From Microglena sp. YARC (taxonomy: Eukaryota; Chlorophyta; Chlorophyceae; Chlamydomonadales; Chlamydomonadaceae): a stretch of DNA of 64,000 nt. Shown one piece after another: positions 19,801 through 29,199 of the stretch (position 1 is its first letter; each line of letters opens with the position of its first letter). Location of the stretch: the NCBI GenBank assembly GCA_022414725.1, contig CM039462.1, positions 78,262,399-78,326,398 of the forward strand, read 5' to 3'. The notes under the pieces are model-generated. The model was not told the DNA's origin. It was given only the letters and a program-made list of their open reading frames with translations, and searched no databases. Position numbers and translations under genes: made by a program.

Positions 19801-20057
19801 TCAGGGGTGTTCTGTCGCATGTCCAGGTCAACGATGACGGGCGAGGTGTCTGTATGTGTCTCTACGATGGACAGGGGTCTACCCTCATCCCTGAGGGCGT
19901 GCACGTATGCCTCGCGGAACGCCTGTGCCTGAGGTCCGCAGTCAGGGATCGCAAACGATCCGAACATGGGGTCCCCCATGGCACCGTGAGTTGCCTCTGT
20001 GGGGGCAGGGAAGTTATTGACATGTGCCGCCGCCAGAAGAGCATCGAGGGATGACAT
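16869..20057 (-). pseudogene. D5-like primase-helicase gene 2, three or more frame breaks
   Basis: Minus-strand paralogue of gene 1. ATG at 20057. Primase motifs: PVIVDLDMRQNTPER and VYKDGLHVIMPNVITH. Then WFLYGSKKPDE and a middle region aligned with gene 1 to about 18660, where the frame shifts by one base. D5 region: NPDLFAVNNGVFDSL; Walker A KTSGDNGKSTLMTLM (about 17670-17710); Walker B-like LRLLVADEMKSNIPLDEALI; then a second shift near 17465. Sensor-1 and arginine region follow: VVMVFNEGDCPKFDGGDNAF and FVKRMIVVPM. A third shift lies near 17100. An eight-Asp run occurs at about 18330. The protein would be about 1,050 aa, normal for fused AEP-D5 proteins. Its sequence differs strongly from gene 1, so the duplication is old or the genes came from different viruses. 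Confidence 0.85.
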
Positions 20058-20063
20058 ATAGAG

Positions 20064-20345
20064 TGTTTAATAAACATTATATGATTCTTCTTTAAGCTTT
20101 TCCCTCACTATTTTTGCCAGATCTTTGATTGCCATATTTCTGTTTCTTTGGTATTCGCACTGTTTTGCCGTGTCCCTTGCTCCATACGTTGGTCCCTCCG
20201 GGTCAAACTGCATAATTTCCCTGAATTCTGTGAGTAGCCTTGCTAGGATGACCCCTTCGTTTTCTTCTTTGCTGACTCGATGAGTATCTCCTTGAATTTT
20301 TCTTCTATCTGTCTGTACGCCTCTTTGATAGCATGGACTGCCCCT
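20064..20345 (-). pseudogene. Helical protein remnant upstream of D5 gene 2
   Basis: Minus-strand reading gives AIKEAYRQIEEKFKEILIES, then after one frame change LLTEFREIMQFDPEGPTYGA and MAIKDLAKIVREKLKEESYN to a stop about 7 bp before the D5 start. Charged, coiled-coil-like. The N-terminus is not found. It may have been co-oriented with D5 in one transcription unit. Family not recognised. Confidence 0.4.
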
Positions 20346-20754
20346 TTTTCATGGGGGCATCAGAAAGCAGTAGCAGAGTCATTAGCAGAGGTAAATGATG
20401 ATCCCGTATTGTCTTCAGCTTAGTGCCCATACTACCTGAGTGATTTGTCTTAGTAATGCTTGGTGAGATTGTAGTAGTAATGCCTTGTATTATCGTTTTC
20501 ACTTTATACATAATCGATTGGATTGTTTCTACCTTAGATTCCCCTCAAAAAAGAGATCGAGTGCGCATGTGCTTCGCAGAGCGCAACTCCCCTGCACTTT
20601 GCTTCACCTCCCAGCGTTTCAACGAAAATCCCAAGCGTTACATCGAGAAGCCCAGTGCATGGTGTATGTAAGTCAATTAACGTAATAAACTCGACATCTT
20701 CTTCTCTACTTTCGTCAGGTACTCTCACTCCAAAACGACAGGTACCACAAGATA

Positions 20755-21900
20755 CCCTATGAAATCTGTGGTAACGTTGGTATCGTTGGTATCGTTGGTG
20801 TCATGGTTTATGAAGTGAGGAAGATAATTCAGATGATGAATCAACAAGCGAAGAGAGTAGACGTCATGCGTCAAAAGAAGACCCTGAGTAGGAATGTACC
20901 GTTGTTACAGTTGTTACCTGTTACAATTTAGTTGGTTACACTGTTTATTAAAAGATGAGAATTCAGATGATGAATCGTGTTGAAAAAAGAATGATATCAT
21001 GATTTAATAATTAATATTACTATGTTACCAATGATACCAATAAAAAGTAAGTATATTAAATTGTCCCTTTTCAATTTACAATATGAAAAATGCATTTTTC
21101 TCATAAACCTATGAAATCTGTGGTAACGTTGGTATTGTTGGTGTCATGGTTTATGAAGTGGGGAAGATAATTCAGTTGATGAATCAACAAGCGAAGAGGA
21201 GACGTCATGCGTCAAAGAAGACCCTGAGTAGGAATGTACCGTTGTTACAGTTGTTACCGTTGTTACAATTTAGTTGGTTACACTGTTTATTAAGAAGATG
21301 AGAATTCAGATGATGAATCGTCTTGAAAAAAAGAATGATATCATGAATTAATAATTAATATTACTATGTTACCAATGATACCAATAAAAAGTAAGTATAT
21401 TAAATTGTCCCTTTTCAATTTACAATATGAAAAATGCATTTTTCTCATAAACCTATGAAATCTGTGGTAACGTTGGTATTGTTGGTGTCATGGTTTATGA
21501 AGTGGGAAGATATTCAGTTGCTGAATCAACAAGCGAAGAGAGTAGACGTCATGCGTCAAAGAAACTGAGTAGGAATGTACCGTTGTTACAGTTGTTACCG
21601 TTGTTACAATTTAGTTGGTTACACTGTTTATTAAGAAGATGAGAATTCAGATGATGAATCGTCTTGAAAAAATGATATCATGAATTAATAATTAATTTAC
21701 TATGTTACCAATGATACAAATAAAAAGTAAGTAATTAAATTGTCCTTTTCAATTTAAATATGAAAAATGCATTTTTCTCATAAACCTATGAAATCTGTGG
21801 TAACGTTGGTATTGTTGGTGTCATGGTTTATGAAAGCTAATTCATTCAAGATGAATCATACAAGCGAAGAGAGTATTATCGTTGGATAATATTCACCTCC
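20755..21900. repeat. Tandem repeat, about 340-bp unit, 3.3 copies
   Basis: The word CCTATGAAATCTGTGGTAAC starts units at about 20758, 21110, 21451 and 21786 (spacings about 352, 341, 335). Each unit holds GTTACCGTTGTTACAATTTA, an AT-rich part with TTAATAATTAATATTACTAT and GACGTCATGCGTC. The last unit is truncated. No coding frame survives in any unit. Confidence 0.85.
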
Positions 21901-22602
21901 TATCGCTTTTCAATTTACTATGAAAATGCATTTTTTTCGTGCGTGATGAATCAACAAGCGATAGAGAGATTGTGATATGCGATTGCACACCTCGCTTCTC
22001 ATATCGCACACATTGAAGCGCATGATGATGGAACATCCCCTCCCAAACCCTGCACACCCAAGCTTCTCGATCTGAAAAAAGGGTCTAAATACCCGTTTTC
22101 GTGTAAGTGTGTCTTCACTTCGAATGTGGAGTACACAAGAGGATGGATGAGACCAAGTTTTGTTCTACTCGTTCTTCAATATTTTGATGGAATCTGACCA
22201 AATCTTTGTGGCATACGGGCCTTGTCCGTAAACTTGGCAGTGTGGAACACGCACGACACCACGAAAGTCACACAAAGCCGGGCGACATTCCAATATTTGT
22301 CATTATTTGTCTGCCGTCGATTGATGCTCGACGGGATGCGATGGCGTTGGAATGGCCTCACCGGGGTACATGATGTCCACTGCCATGTCTGTCAGCTTTT
22401 CTTGGCAGCTTCAAATGCCTCCTCCATCGTGCCTCCGGCGCCAATCGCACATCGCACATCAGGCACGGTAACTCATGGCAGGATAATCCATCTTCGGGAC
22501 GGTAACATGTGTTGTAAACCCCCAGAATTCATAAGATTCTAGGTATCGTGAAGGTATTCTCCACCAAGGGTGCATTTGCGCTTATCTCAGTTAGCCGTTA
22601 TT
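21901..22602. other. Mostly unassigned DNA with weak coding traces
   Basis: A 106-codon plus-strand frame spans 22222-22542, and minus-strand traces such as GGTMEEAFEAAKK occur near 22420. Neither can be shown to be a gene. 21990-22110 has no open frame. Confidence 0.25.
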
Positions 22603-22959
22603 TCAATTTTTCGAACAGCTTGCGTGCCTTTCTCTTACGAAACCTTCTTCTATCCAACGGCGCAAGCAATGTTTCAACTTTGTTGTGCCAGAAAATGGTG
22701 AACGAGATGTCAAAGGCCTATCTCGTTTTGTGATTGTATGCGCAAACAATGTATTGGGGTCAAGAGCGGTGACACATGGGTTCAATTGTTTCATGTAAAC
22801 ACGCTCCCCCATCCAAACACGGATGACGATGGATGTGCCTAAATCCCATAACAGTCGGACATCCTCGGCAATCACGGTGCTGTCCCCGAAAGCACCATGC
22901 ACGTGTCCTTCGGGGCCACCAATCTGAGAATAAAATCGGAACATGATCGGGTTGAGCAT
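22603..22959 (-). CDS. Hypothetical protein, 118 aa
   Basis: ATG-started frame beginning MLNPIMFRFYSQIGGPEGHV. Residues 30-60 look like a small alpha/beta unit (DVRLLWDLGTSIVIRVWMGE). The tail after about residue 78 is basic and low in hydrophobics and may be out of the original frame. The CCCACTTTATTTGAGAAC leader lies about 40-60 nt upstream. Not recognised. Confidence 0.4.
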   Translation of the reverse strand: MLNPIMFRFYSQIGGPEGHVHGAFGDSTVIAEDVRLLWDLGTSIVIRVWMGERVYMKQLNPCVTALDPNTLFAHTITKRDRPLTSRSPFSGTTKLKHCLRRWIEEGFVRERHASCSKN

Positions 22960-22992
22960 TCTAAGAACTTGTATTACCCAAATGCGCTCGTT

Positions 22993-23060
22993 CTTACAGT
23001 TCTCAAATAAAGTGGGACCCTTATAATCATCCAGACTGCAGATCGTTCGTTGCTGATGAT
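22993..23060 (-). repeat. Gene-boundary repeat with CCCACTTTATTTGAGAAC word
   Basis: On the minus strand: an ...NDLQSG-stop coding end, CTGCAGTCTGGATGATTATA, then GGGTCCCACTTTATTTGAGA. The same order is seen at 6010-6072 and (minus) at 49683-49750. Confidence 0.6.
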
Positions 23061-23123
23061 GCGATCGAAGAACTCTGCCACCGGCTGAGGATCACGAGGC
23101 AGCTGCTGCTGCTGTGTCTCCTA

Positions 23124-23320
23124 TCAGTCGGCGGAACAGTAAAATGAAACATCCCAATAAACGGTATAAAGTGTTCTTTTGTACCACGGTACCGGGAAGA
23201 GTCGATCGCTTAAGGTGGGCTGGTCCTTCAATGGACACTCTCGAAGTACCGACAAAGAAACGATACGGAGTCTGCAGGATGGATAGCCGTGATCTACAGT
23301 CAACTGATACTTAAATGAAC
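23124..23320. mobile_element. Family A element, internally related to the 8566 MITE, rearranged
   Basis: Starts CAGTCGGCGGAACAGTAAAA, and its inside (TACCGGGAAGAGTCGATCGC, GACACTCTCGAAGTACCGAC) is the reverse complement of 8790-8870. Near 23294 a degenerate opposite end, TACAGTCAACTGATACTTAA, follows. About 190 bp. Confidence 0.7.
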
Positions 23321-23375
23321 CGTTTTTGACTGGTTGCGAAACATGGTATGGAATCGGATTTGTGTTTCCTGTGCT
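23321..23375. mobile_element. Family B MITE fragment
   Basis: TTTGACTGGTTGCGAAACAT followed by GGTATGG...GGATTTGTG, the left-centre portion of the element. It abuts the family A remnant, so one inserted into or next to the other. Confidence 0.7.
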
Positions 23376-23424
23376 TCGATTTTTACACCGATGTATGAAG
23401 GTGTCCCACTTTATTTGGGAGCAG

Positions 23425-23730
23425 CATGGGCGGAAACATGGGCCAACATGAGCAAGTGCACACATAATGTTTGAAATCTCGAGTAGCTCAACCGTCGCAC
23501 ATGTCACACCCGCCTTTGTATCACGCCGGGAATCCGACGTCCAGACGGAAAAAAAACGCCCGCGCAAGGATAGATGGGACAGAAGTGGGATTGTGTCCAC
23601 GCATGGAGCGGACACATCTTTGTCCGAGATTGCGGCCATGGTGTCCCTTCAACACATCGACCTGCAGATCTGTAAAGATGTGTCCGCACTTCGGGGAAAA
23701 TGCAACGCCTTGCAGGTCCCAGAAACCTAA
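23425..23730 (+). pseudogene. Small gene remnant, about 100 codons
   Basis: A degenerate CCCACTTTATTTGGGAGCA leader precedes an ATG at 23425 (MGGNMGQHEQVHT). The frame closes after 13 codons, but an overlapping frame (MFEISSSSTVAHVTPAFVSR onward) continues to 23730. Hydrophilic, with a basic stretch TEKKRPRKDRWDR. Not recognised. CCTAAAACCCTGAAACCCTG just after it is weakly telomere-like. Confidence 0.3.
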
Positions 23731-23884
23731 AACCCTGAAACCCTGAACCTTGTAGCCACCATGAGTATAAGAGTCGCTTCCCACATACGATCGAACACAT
23801 TGAGATTCACTGACCATTACACCATCAACCTCCGCACGCCTTGCTCATATAATCCATCGCATTCATATCGTATCGTATCTATCT

Positions 23885-24970
23885 GTGATTAAACGCATCA
23901 TCAATGCTGCCCCCTTGCGCCATCCATCTCAAGCAAACAATGAGGAGGATTCAACTACGACTGGTAAAGCTGCCAATGCCTTTGCAATAAAAATAGCTTT
24001 TGTGGATGCTGTTGCTTCTATGGCTGGAGGTTGCTGTGAACACGGCTGTGGAGTCTGCATTGTCATCTGTGACTGCTGCTGTAGCTGAAGCTGCTAAGGC
24101 TGCCGTGGCTGCCGTGGCTGCTGCTGCGGAGTCTGCTGTGGCATCTGTGACTGCAGCTGTAACTGAAGCTGCTAAGGATGCCATGGCTGCTGCTGCGGAG
24201 TCTGCAGTGGCATCTGTGAACTGCTGTAGCTGTAGCTGCTAAGGATGCCATGACTGCTGCTGCGGAGTCTGTGGAGCCCGTGGAGCCTGTGGAGCCCATG
24301 GCGCCCGTGGAGCCCATGGAGCATTTTGAGCCCGTGCATACGACTGCAACGACTGCTACTGTGTACGCGGTCAAAAAAGCTGTCATTATGACTTTCTTGA
24401 TCGACAATAGTCCTACCAGCACATACAACCGCAAGCACTTCTCAGAAATGGGTGGCCTAGCTACCTCAGGAGTTTTGCGATCACCCATTCTCTGACTTAT
24501 GTGGAAACGGCAAGGATGATATCAAATATACCGGAAATCGTACTGGGGCAGTGGTAAGGCGTGAGTTCTGGCTGTTGGTCCTGAGGTGTGCAAGCTGCTG
24601 ACTGAATTCAAGTTCCTGAAGAAAGACATCATCATTGCAAAGATCAGAGAGCTCTGGCAGTTGACACAGACTGATGTGCAGCTATCGACGAGATAAAGCT
24701 ATCCTGAATATTTTGGTATCTAGGGCGAACATTCTCCTCCAGGACTGTAGTAATGAGCTAGTAGACTCTCTCCGGTCTGAGCTTGTGATCTGTGCATCTG
24801 ATGTTGTCAATATGGCAAAAACTATCCTTCATGGCAACGTATGCGCCCCCCATTCCATGTACCAGAATTTGGTGTACGGTGCTGCTCCATGGCCAATCTG
24901 CATGACAGGATTCTTCATCCACATGAGTATCCAAAGTGAAGTCCAGTGGTGTCGCAGGCCATAAGAGAGT
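23885..24970 (+). pseudogene. Ala-rich repeat gene, multiply frameshifted
   Basis: Three successive frames belong together: a polar start (PSQANNEEDSTTTGKAANAF), an Ala/Val-rich 11-residue repeat (SAVASVTAAVTEAAKDAMAA, DNA unit about 33 bp with GCTGCTGCGGAGTCTGC), a VEPVEPMAPVEPME segment, then TVYAVKKAVIMTFLIDN, and after more breaks LTEFKFLKKDIIIAKIRELW and LILVSRANILLQDCS-like helical sequence near 24720. The Ala-rich repeats could be an amphipathic helix as in antifreeze-like or apolipoprotein-like proteins; I infer only a structural role. Confidence 0.4.
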
Positions 24971-25042
24971 TTCTTCTGTTGGTCCTCGCACCAGCAACAA
25001 AAAGCAGAAGCAGAAAAATGTGTTCGTAGTTATTATTCATCA

Positions 25043-25138
25043 CGTCAAGTCAGCGACCATTCTTAACGCCAATTTTCTAACGGCGATGTCGTACATTTGA
25101 TATATCTGATATATGTTTCATTTTACTGTTCGCCGACT
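25043..25138. mobile_element. Right end of the IS630/Fanzor-type element, 96 bp
   Basis: CAAGTCAGCGACCATTCTTA, AACGGCGATGTCGT and TGTTTCATTTTACTGTTCGC match 40006-40101 of the 3.6-kb element. No transposase coding remains. Confidence 0.75.
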
Positions 25139-25141
25139 GTA

Positions 25142-25194
25142 GTAGTAAGGTGTTCCGTACACGAAGCGGATTCATTTTAGTATTCCGTTGACTG
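25142..25194. mobile_element. Left end of a family A element
   Basis: GTAAGGTGTTCCGTACACGA followed by AGCGGATTCATTTTAGTATTCCG...TGTA, the inverse of the end at 36484. It directly follows a right end, so two elements or a circular junction meet here. Confidence 0.7.
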
Positions 25195-25411
25195 TATCGA
25201 GATCATGTACACCGTGGCATTCGATCTTCAACCGGCGAGTTCCAACATGGACATCCGGAATATCCCTGTATCGAATTGAATTCTCCAAATGGATGTCTAT
25301 TTTGTCAATGCTGAAGGATCCAGTTGCAACCTTGTAATAATGCTCGGCTCCTGGCAAATATGCAAAACCTGTCCCACAAATTCTGTCTCTGACTGTATCG
25401 CGGAAACGCAT
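25172..25411 (-). CDS. Hypothetical ORF, 79 aa, 3' end overwritten by a transposon end
   Basis: ATG-started minus frame MRFRDTVRDRICGTGFAYLP. The last codons (VNGILK) are the family A terminal repeat, so the original C-terminus is lost. Composition looks coding (YYKVATGSFSIDKIDIHLEN). Not recognised; possibly a truncated gene. Confidence 0.35.
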   Translation of the reverse strand: MRFRDTVRDRICGTGFAYLPGAEHYYKVATGSFSIDKIDIHLENSIRYRDIPDVHVGTRRLKIECHGVHDLDTVNGILK

Positions 25412-25501
25412 TCAATGTTGACCGCATTGTTGACTGTACGCTTGCACGCACTGCATGGCTGGTGGCATGATGTGGCATGACGGGCCATCATCAGGAGTTT
25501 A

Positions 25502-26420
25502 TTGTTTAAGGGGGAATCGTGTGTTTTTGTACTCAGTGTCAAAATATTTGACGAAATGCGTTGGCGTCTCCCGCAGTTTGATGATGATGATGAAGAAGAG
25601 GCAGATCATCATCAATTTTGCCGCCTGAGAATGAGCAACCGACTCTCACTCTTCCCCATCCATCAGCAACCGAATCTCCCTCTTCATCATCCAGAAACAA
25701 GGCACTTTCTGTTGTATGTGGATTACAATTATGTCTAGGGATCACATTCAGAGGACTTTTGTGGGTTCACATGCGTGAAGCAGGAACCATGTTGGGCAAG
25801 AAATGTGGATGGTTTGGATATACCAGTCACCACAGCACGTGGGTTGCTTTTTGCACCCACTCGACTTTCATGTCGTTGTGCTTCCGGGGCACTTGAAGAA
25901 GGTGGAGCTGATGGATCTGTTTGATGATACGTGGCAAACTCACATGATGACTCGGTGCTCGTGATCGTCTTGTGTGGTCATGGATCCTCCGGTCAGCTCG
26001 TTCTGACCAACGGTGCGAAGGTGTCACTGGAGGATGTGTCACATGCGACAATGCATCATAGAGGAACAGTTTTGCCTTTCATGTTATTTTGCGGTGCGAG
26101 GCCTTCCGATGCTCAACCCACTGAGAGGGATCAATAACAACAACCAACTTCGACGGTGCATGTTCATCTTTGCAACCGATGACGCTGTCTTGGACTCGCA
26201 AACACTGAATGCATTTGTGAAAGCGATCGGAGCATCATGGATACCAGGTACATTCAATGTTGTTACTCTGGGATTGAGGACGCCATTCGCGGCCACATGC
26301 GTGTGTTCAACGGATCCTCCTTGCATCTTGTGGGGGCAACAACTGAGATGCGAGGTTATTTGTTTCAACCTGCATTCGTCATGCATAGAGAATGCATTCG
26401 TCATGCATAGAGAATAGGTA
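25502..26420 (+). pseudogene. Second caspase-like gene, decayed
   Basis: An acidic, Ser-rich N-terminal part (QFDDDDEEEADHH; ATESPSSSSRNKALSVVCGL) is followed by broken frames carrying LDFHVVVLPGHLKKVELMDL and then HDDSVLVIVLCGHGSSGQLV (25940-26000), the same strand-plus-GHG arrangement as in the caspase-like gene at 138-788. VLPFMLFCGARPSD follows at the place of the Cys strand, then, one frame over, RRCMFIFATDDAVLDSQTLN. At least three frameshifts. It is a duplicate of the same family, not of the same sequence. Confidence 0.5.
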
Positions 26421-26499
26421 GAGCTTGGCTTGTGTGCCCCTTCTTGCATGTGAGACACCGGATATACAGACGAGTGGCTGACTGACTACATGATCCGCA

Positions 26500-27822
26500 T
26501 TGATGAGGCTGCGCAAGCCACCGTGGCGTCGTGTGGACGAGGAGTACGATTTGAGTGGCCCGATTTGAAAAGATAATAATAATTTAATAATAAAAGCATT
26601 TCATTATATTCCCTAAAGAGCCTGTGTTGACATACATTATAACTCGGGTTTGTATTGACGTATGCCATATTTTCTGAATGGTTCTTGATGCTCTACATCT
26701 ACGTATGATATCGCAAATGTCTTGGGTAGATAACAACATATTGGGGTTTGAGCTCAACTCATACCAAATTCCATGGGTTATCGAGGTTTGCTACGATAAC
26801 ATCCCACGTGATATTGGGGTTTGCGCTCAATCCACGCCAATCCCATGGTTTGTCTGGGTTGGCTTTGATAATATCACATGGGATATGTAGGGTTTTGCTG
26901 ATCCAGTACCAATCCGATGGGTTTGTCGGGGTAGGCTTGGATAATATCGATTGATGTTGGGGTTTCTGCTGACCCAGTACCAAATCCATTTTTTGTTGGG
27001 GTTGGCTTGTATATAATATCCCAAGTGATATTGGGGTTTTGCGCTGATCCAGGTCCAATTCCATGGTTTGTCGGGGTTGGATTGCACAATATCCCATGTG
27101 ATATTGGGGTTTTTGCGCTGATCCAGTACCAATCCCATGGTTTATCTCAGGGTTGGCTTGTACACCATCCAAGAGATGTTGGGGTTTGCGCTGATCCAGT
27201 TCCAATTCCATTGTTTTATCTGGGTTGGATTGTATAATATTCATGTGAGATTGGGGTTTTTGCTAATAAAAAAACAATCCATGGTTTATCAGGGTTGTCT
27301 TGTATACTCCCATGTGATGCTGGGGTTTGCGCTCAATCCACACCAGTTCCATGGTTTATCTGGGTTGGCTTTGACAATAAACCATTTTTCGCAAGGGTTT
27401 TTGCTGATATTATACCAATCCCATGGTTTATCTGGGTTGGTTTGTATATATCCGCATGTGATATGTGGGTTTGCGCTCAATTCACGCCAGTCCCATTGTT
27501 TATCAGGGTTGGCTTTAATAACATCCATATGAAATTTGGGTTTGCGCTCAATCCACGCCAGTCCATGGTTTATCTGGGTTGGCTTGTATACATATCCATG
27601 TTATTGCAGGGGTTTCTGCTGACAGTACCAATTCCATGGTTTGTCTGGATAGCATTCGATAACTTCCAGCGTCAACATGGATTATACTCAATAACACCCA
27701 ATCCACTTGTGTTCCATACATTTGACCCGTCTCGAGATGTGGCTATTTATTTCCGCTGTAATCATATTTTAATGGATTATTCGTATAATATCCACGTGAT
27801 GTTGGGGTTTGCGCTTATGTAA
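26500..27822 (-). pseudogene. W-rich repeat gene 2, heavily broken
   Basis: Minus-strand DNA encodes repeats such as NPDKPWDWRGLSANPNITWD and NPDKPWNWCGLSANPSITWE spread over all three frames, with indels every 70-200 bp. The C-terminal tail (VNTNPSYNVCQHRLFREYNE) matches that of genes 1 and 3. About 14 repeats of 24 residues. Clearly a pseudogene. Confidence 0.8.
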
Positions 27823-28157
27823 AACCAAGCTATTTTATTCGGTATTCGAAACCCATGTTGTCTGCCACGATGCGCAAGACGTTTGGGGTCCGTGAAAAAA
27901 CGCTACACATGACATCATCCATGGCAGCTTGGTGCGGGCTCCTTGACACCGTGAGCTTGCCGGGATGCTCAAACTCTTCCTAAGATATCATAACGTTTTC
28001 GAACCCTGTGGAGTGCGACGTAGGTGTCGACAGTGTCCCGCCGTTTTCGCGGAGGAGGCATGCATCTTATTGGACAGATGATCATGTGGTGGGAGAAAAC
28101 GATTGGTATTAAATGTCACATTCCAGCAAATACACAAATCGGCATCTTCGGACATTG
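27823..28157. other. Unassigned stretch
   Basis: No convincing frame. A 66-codon minus frame at 27988-28188 is weak. Nothing else is seen. Confidence 0.3.
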
Positions 28158-28436
28158 TCATGGTTGAGAAGATTTGGGTACATTGCATGATTTGATTGCA
28201 AAATTCTGAAAGGCCATGGTTCCGTACAAAACGTTGTAGTCTGAAATGATTTGATCGAGGAGTTCAGGTTTGTTTTCGTTGTTTTGATACCATTTGATGA
28301 GCCGTTCGCAATTTATTTCAATATTTGGCGGATACTTGCCTGTTGAGTGTATCCATTGCATGACAATGCATACAAGTTGTGTGGCAAGATTTTTGTCGAT
28401 TGATGGAGGGTGTTGCAAAACTTGAGTTATATCCAT
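28158..28436 (-). CDS. Hypothetical protein, 92 aa
   Basis: First ATG at 28436 (MDITQVLQHPPSIDKNLATQ). Helical, with CERLIKWYQNNENKPELLDQ in the middle. A/T-rich DNA (AATATATGCATTAGC) lies immediately upstream. Intact. No family recognised. Confidence 0.45.
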   Translation of the reverse strand: MDITQVLQHPPSIDKNLATQLVCIVMQWIHSTGKYPPNIEINCERLIKWYQNNENKPELLDQIISDYNVLYGTMAFQNFAIKSCNVPKSSQP

Positions 28437-28502
28437 TTTAATATATGCATTAGCAAACAATAATACATTGTTTGACGCATTGTTACTTATGCTCGGTTTG
28501 AT

Positions 28503-28560
28503 AAACGGACATCAAGGTGTACCGTACACTCTGAGAAAGCGGTTTCATTTTAGTATTAAC
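28503..28560. mobile_element. Family A left-end fragment
   Basis: AAGGTGTACCGTACACTCTG ... AGCGGTTTCATTTTAGTATT AACGTCGAG, the inverse of the 36484 end with small changes. Confidence 0.6.
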
Positions 28561-28706
28561 GTCGAGTATAAAAGGATGTGGTCTCACTCCACAGGCCCCC
28601 CAAATACTCACATCCCATGACTGATTTGAACTGTAAAATAAACACTCCAGTGTGACCGTACACAACAATTTAAAGCCGAGTGTAAAGATTGATCGATTCC
28701 CTGTAT

Positions 28707-28866
28707 TGGCGTTCCTGCCTCCCGGCCGATTTTGACTGGTTGCGAAAAATGGTATGGAGCGGATTTGTGATTCTTAGTGCTAATGTCTCAAAGCTAGCGA
28801 GTTCGTTCAGGAGGCTCTAAATCCTGATTAGAATTTAAAAAATCGCAGGGAGGCAGGAAACGCCCA
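28707..28866. mobile_element. Family B MITE, full copy
   Basis: TGGCGTTCCTGCCTCCCGGC at the left, GCAGGGAGGCAGGAAACGCC at the right. Same orientation and core as the 1454 copy. Confidence 0.85.
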
Positions 28867-29160
28867 TTCTGTACTGAAGTCTGCTTGAGACGACACATCG
28901 CGGAAACGCCCAAGTGTACAGTGACTTTTTACAAACAAATTGTGTAGGACTTGACAGTTAGTTTACACAGTAGTGTGTAGTAGTGTGTAGTGTGTAGTGT
29001 GTAGTGTGTAGTGTGTCTGCTGTTTGATGTGAACTGTGGGCTTTCCTCCGGTCGCCCACCCGCTCGGTTCCTCGCGGACTCCTTTTGTGGGGCTCCGCTC
29101 GCCCCCCGGTCGCTCCGCTGGGGGAAGAGGTGAAAGGGGCTCCCGCTTGTTGAATAATAC
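28867..29160. repeat. Short repeats: GTGTAGT tract and a shared 100-bp segment
   Basis: 28970-29015 is a TAGTGTGTAGTGTG microsatellite. 29020-29155 (GATGTGAACTGTGGGC ... GGTGAAAGGGGCTC ... GCTTGTTG) is repeated at about 48100-48185. Confidence 0.65.
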
Positions 29161-29199
29161 AACGTTGTTTGCCGATGGACTATGGCTGTAATGGACAGC

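Noticed and set aside
23735..23760. Second telomere-type tract (CCTAAAACCCTGAAACCCTG)
   Set aside because: Too short and degenerate to separate from chance; mentioned only with the neighbouring gene.
24000..24300. CTG/GCTGCTGC triplet expansion
   Set aside because: Better explained as codons of an Ala-rich 11-residue protein repeat with frame breaks than as a pure triplet expansion.
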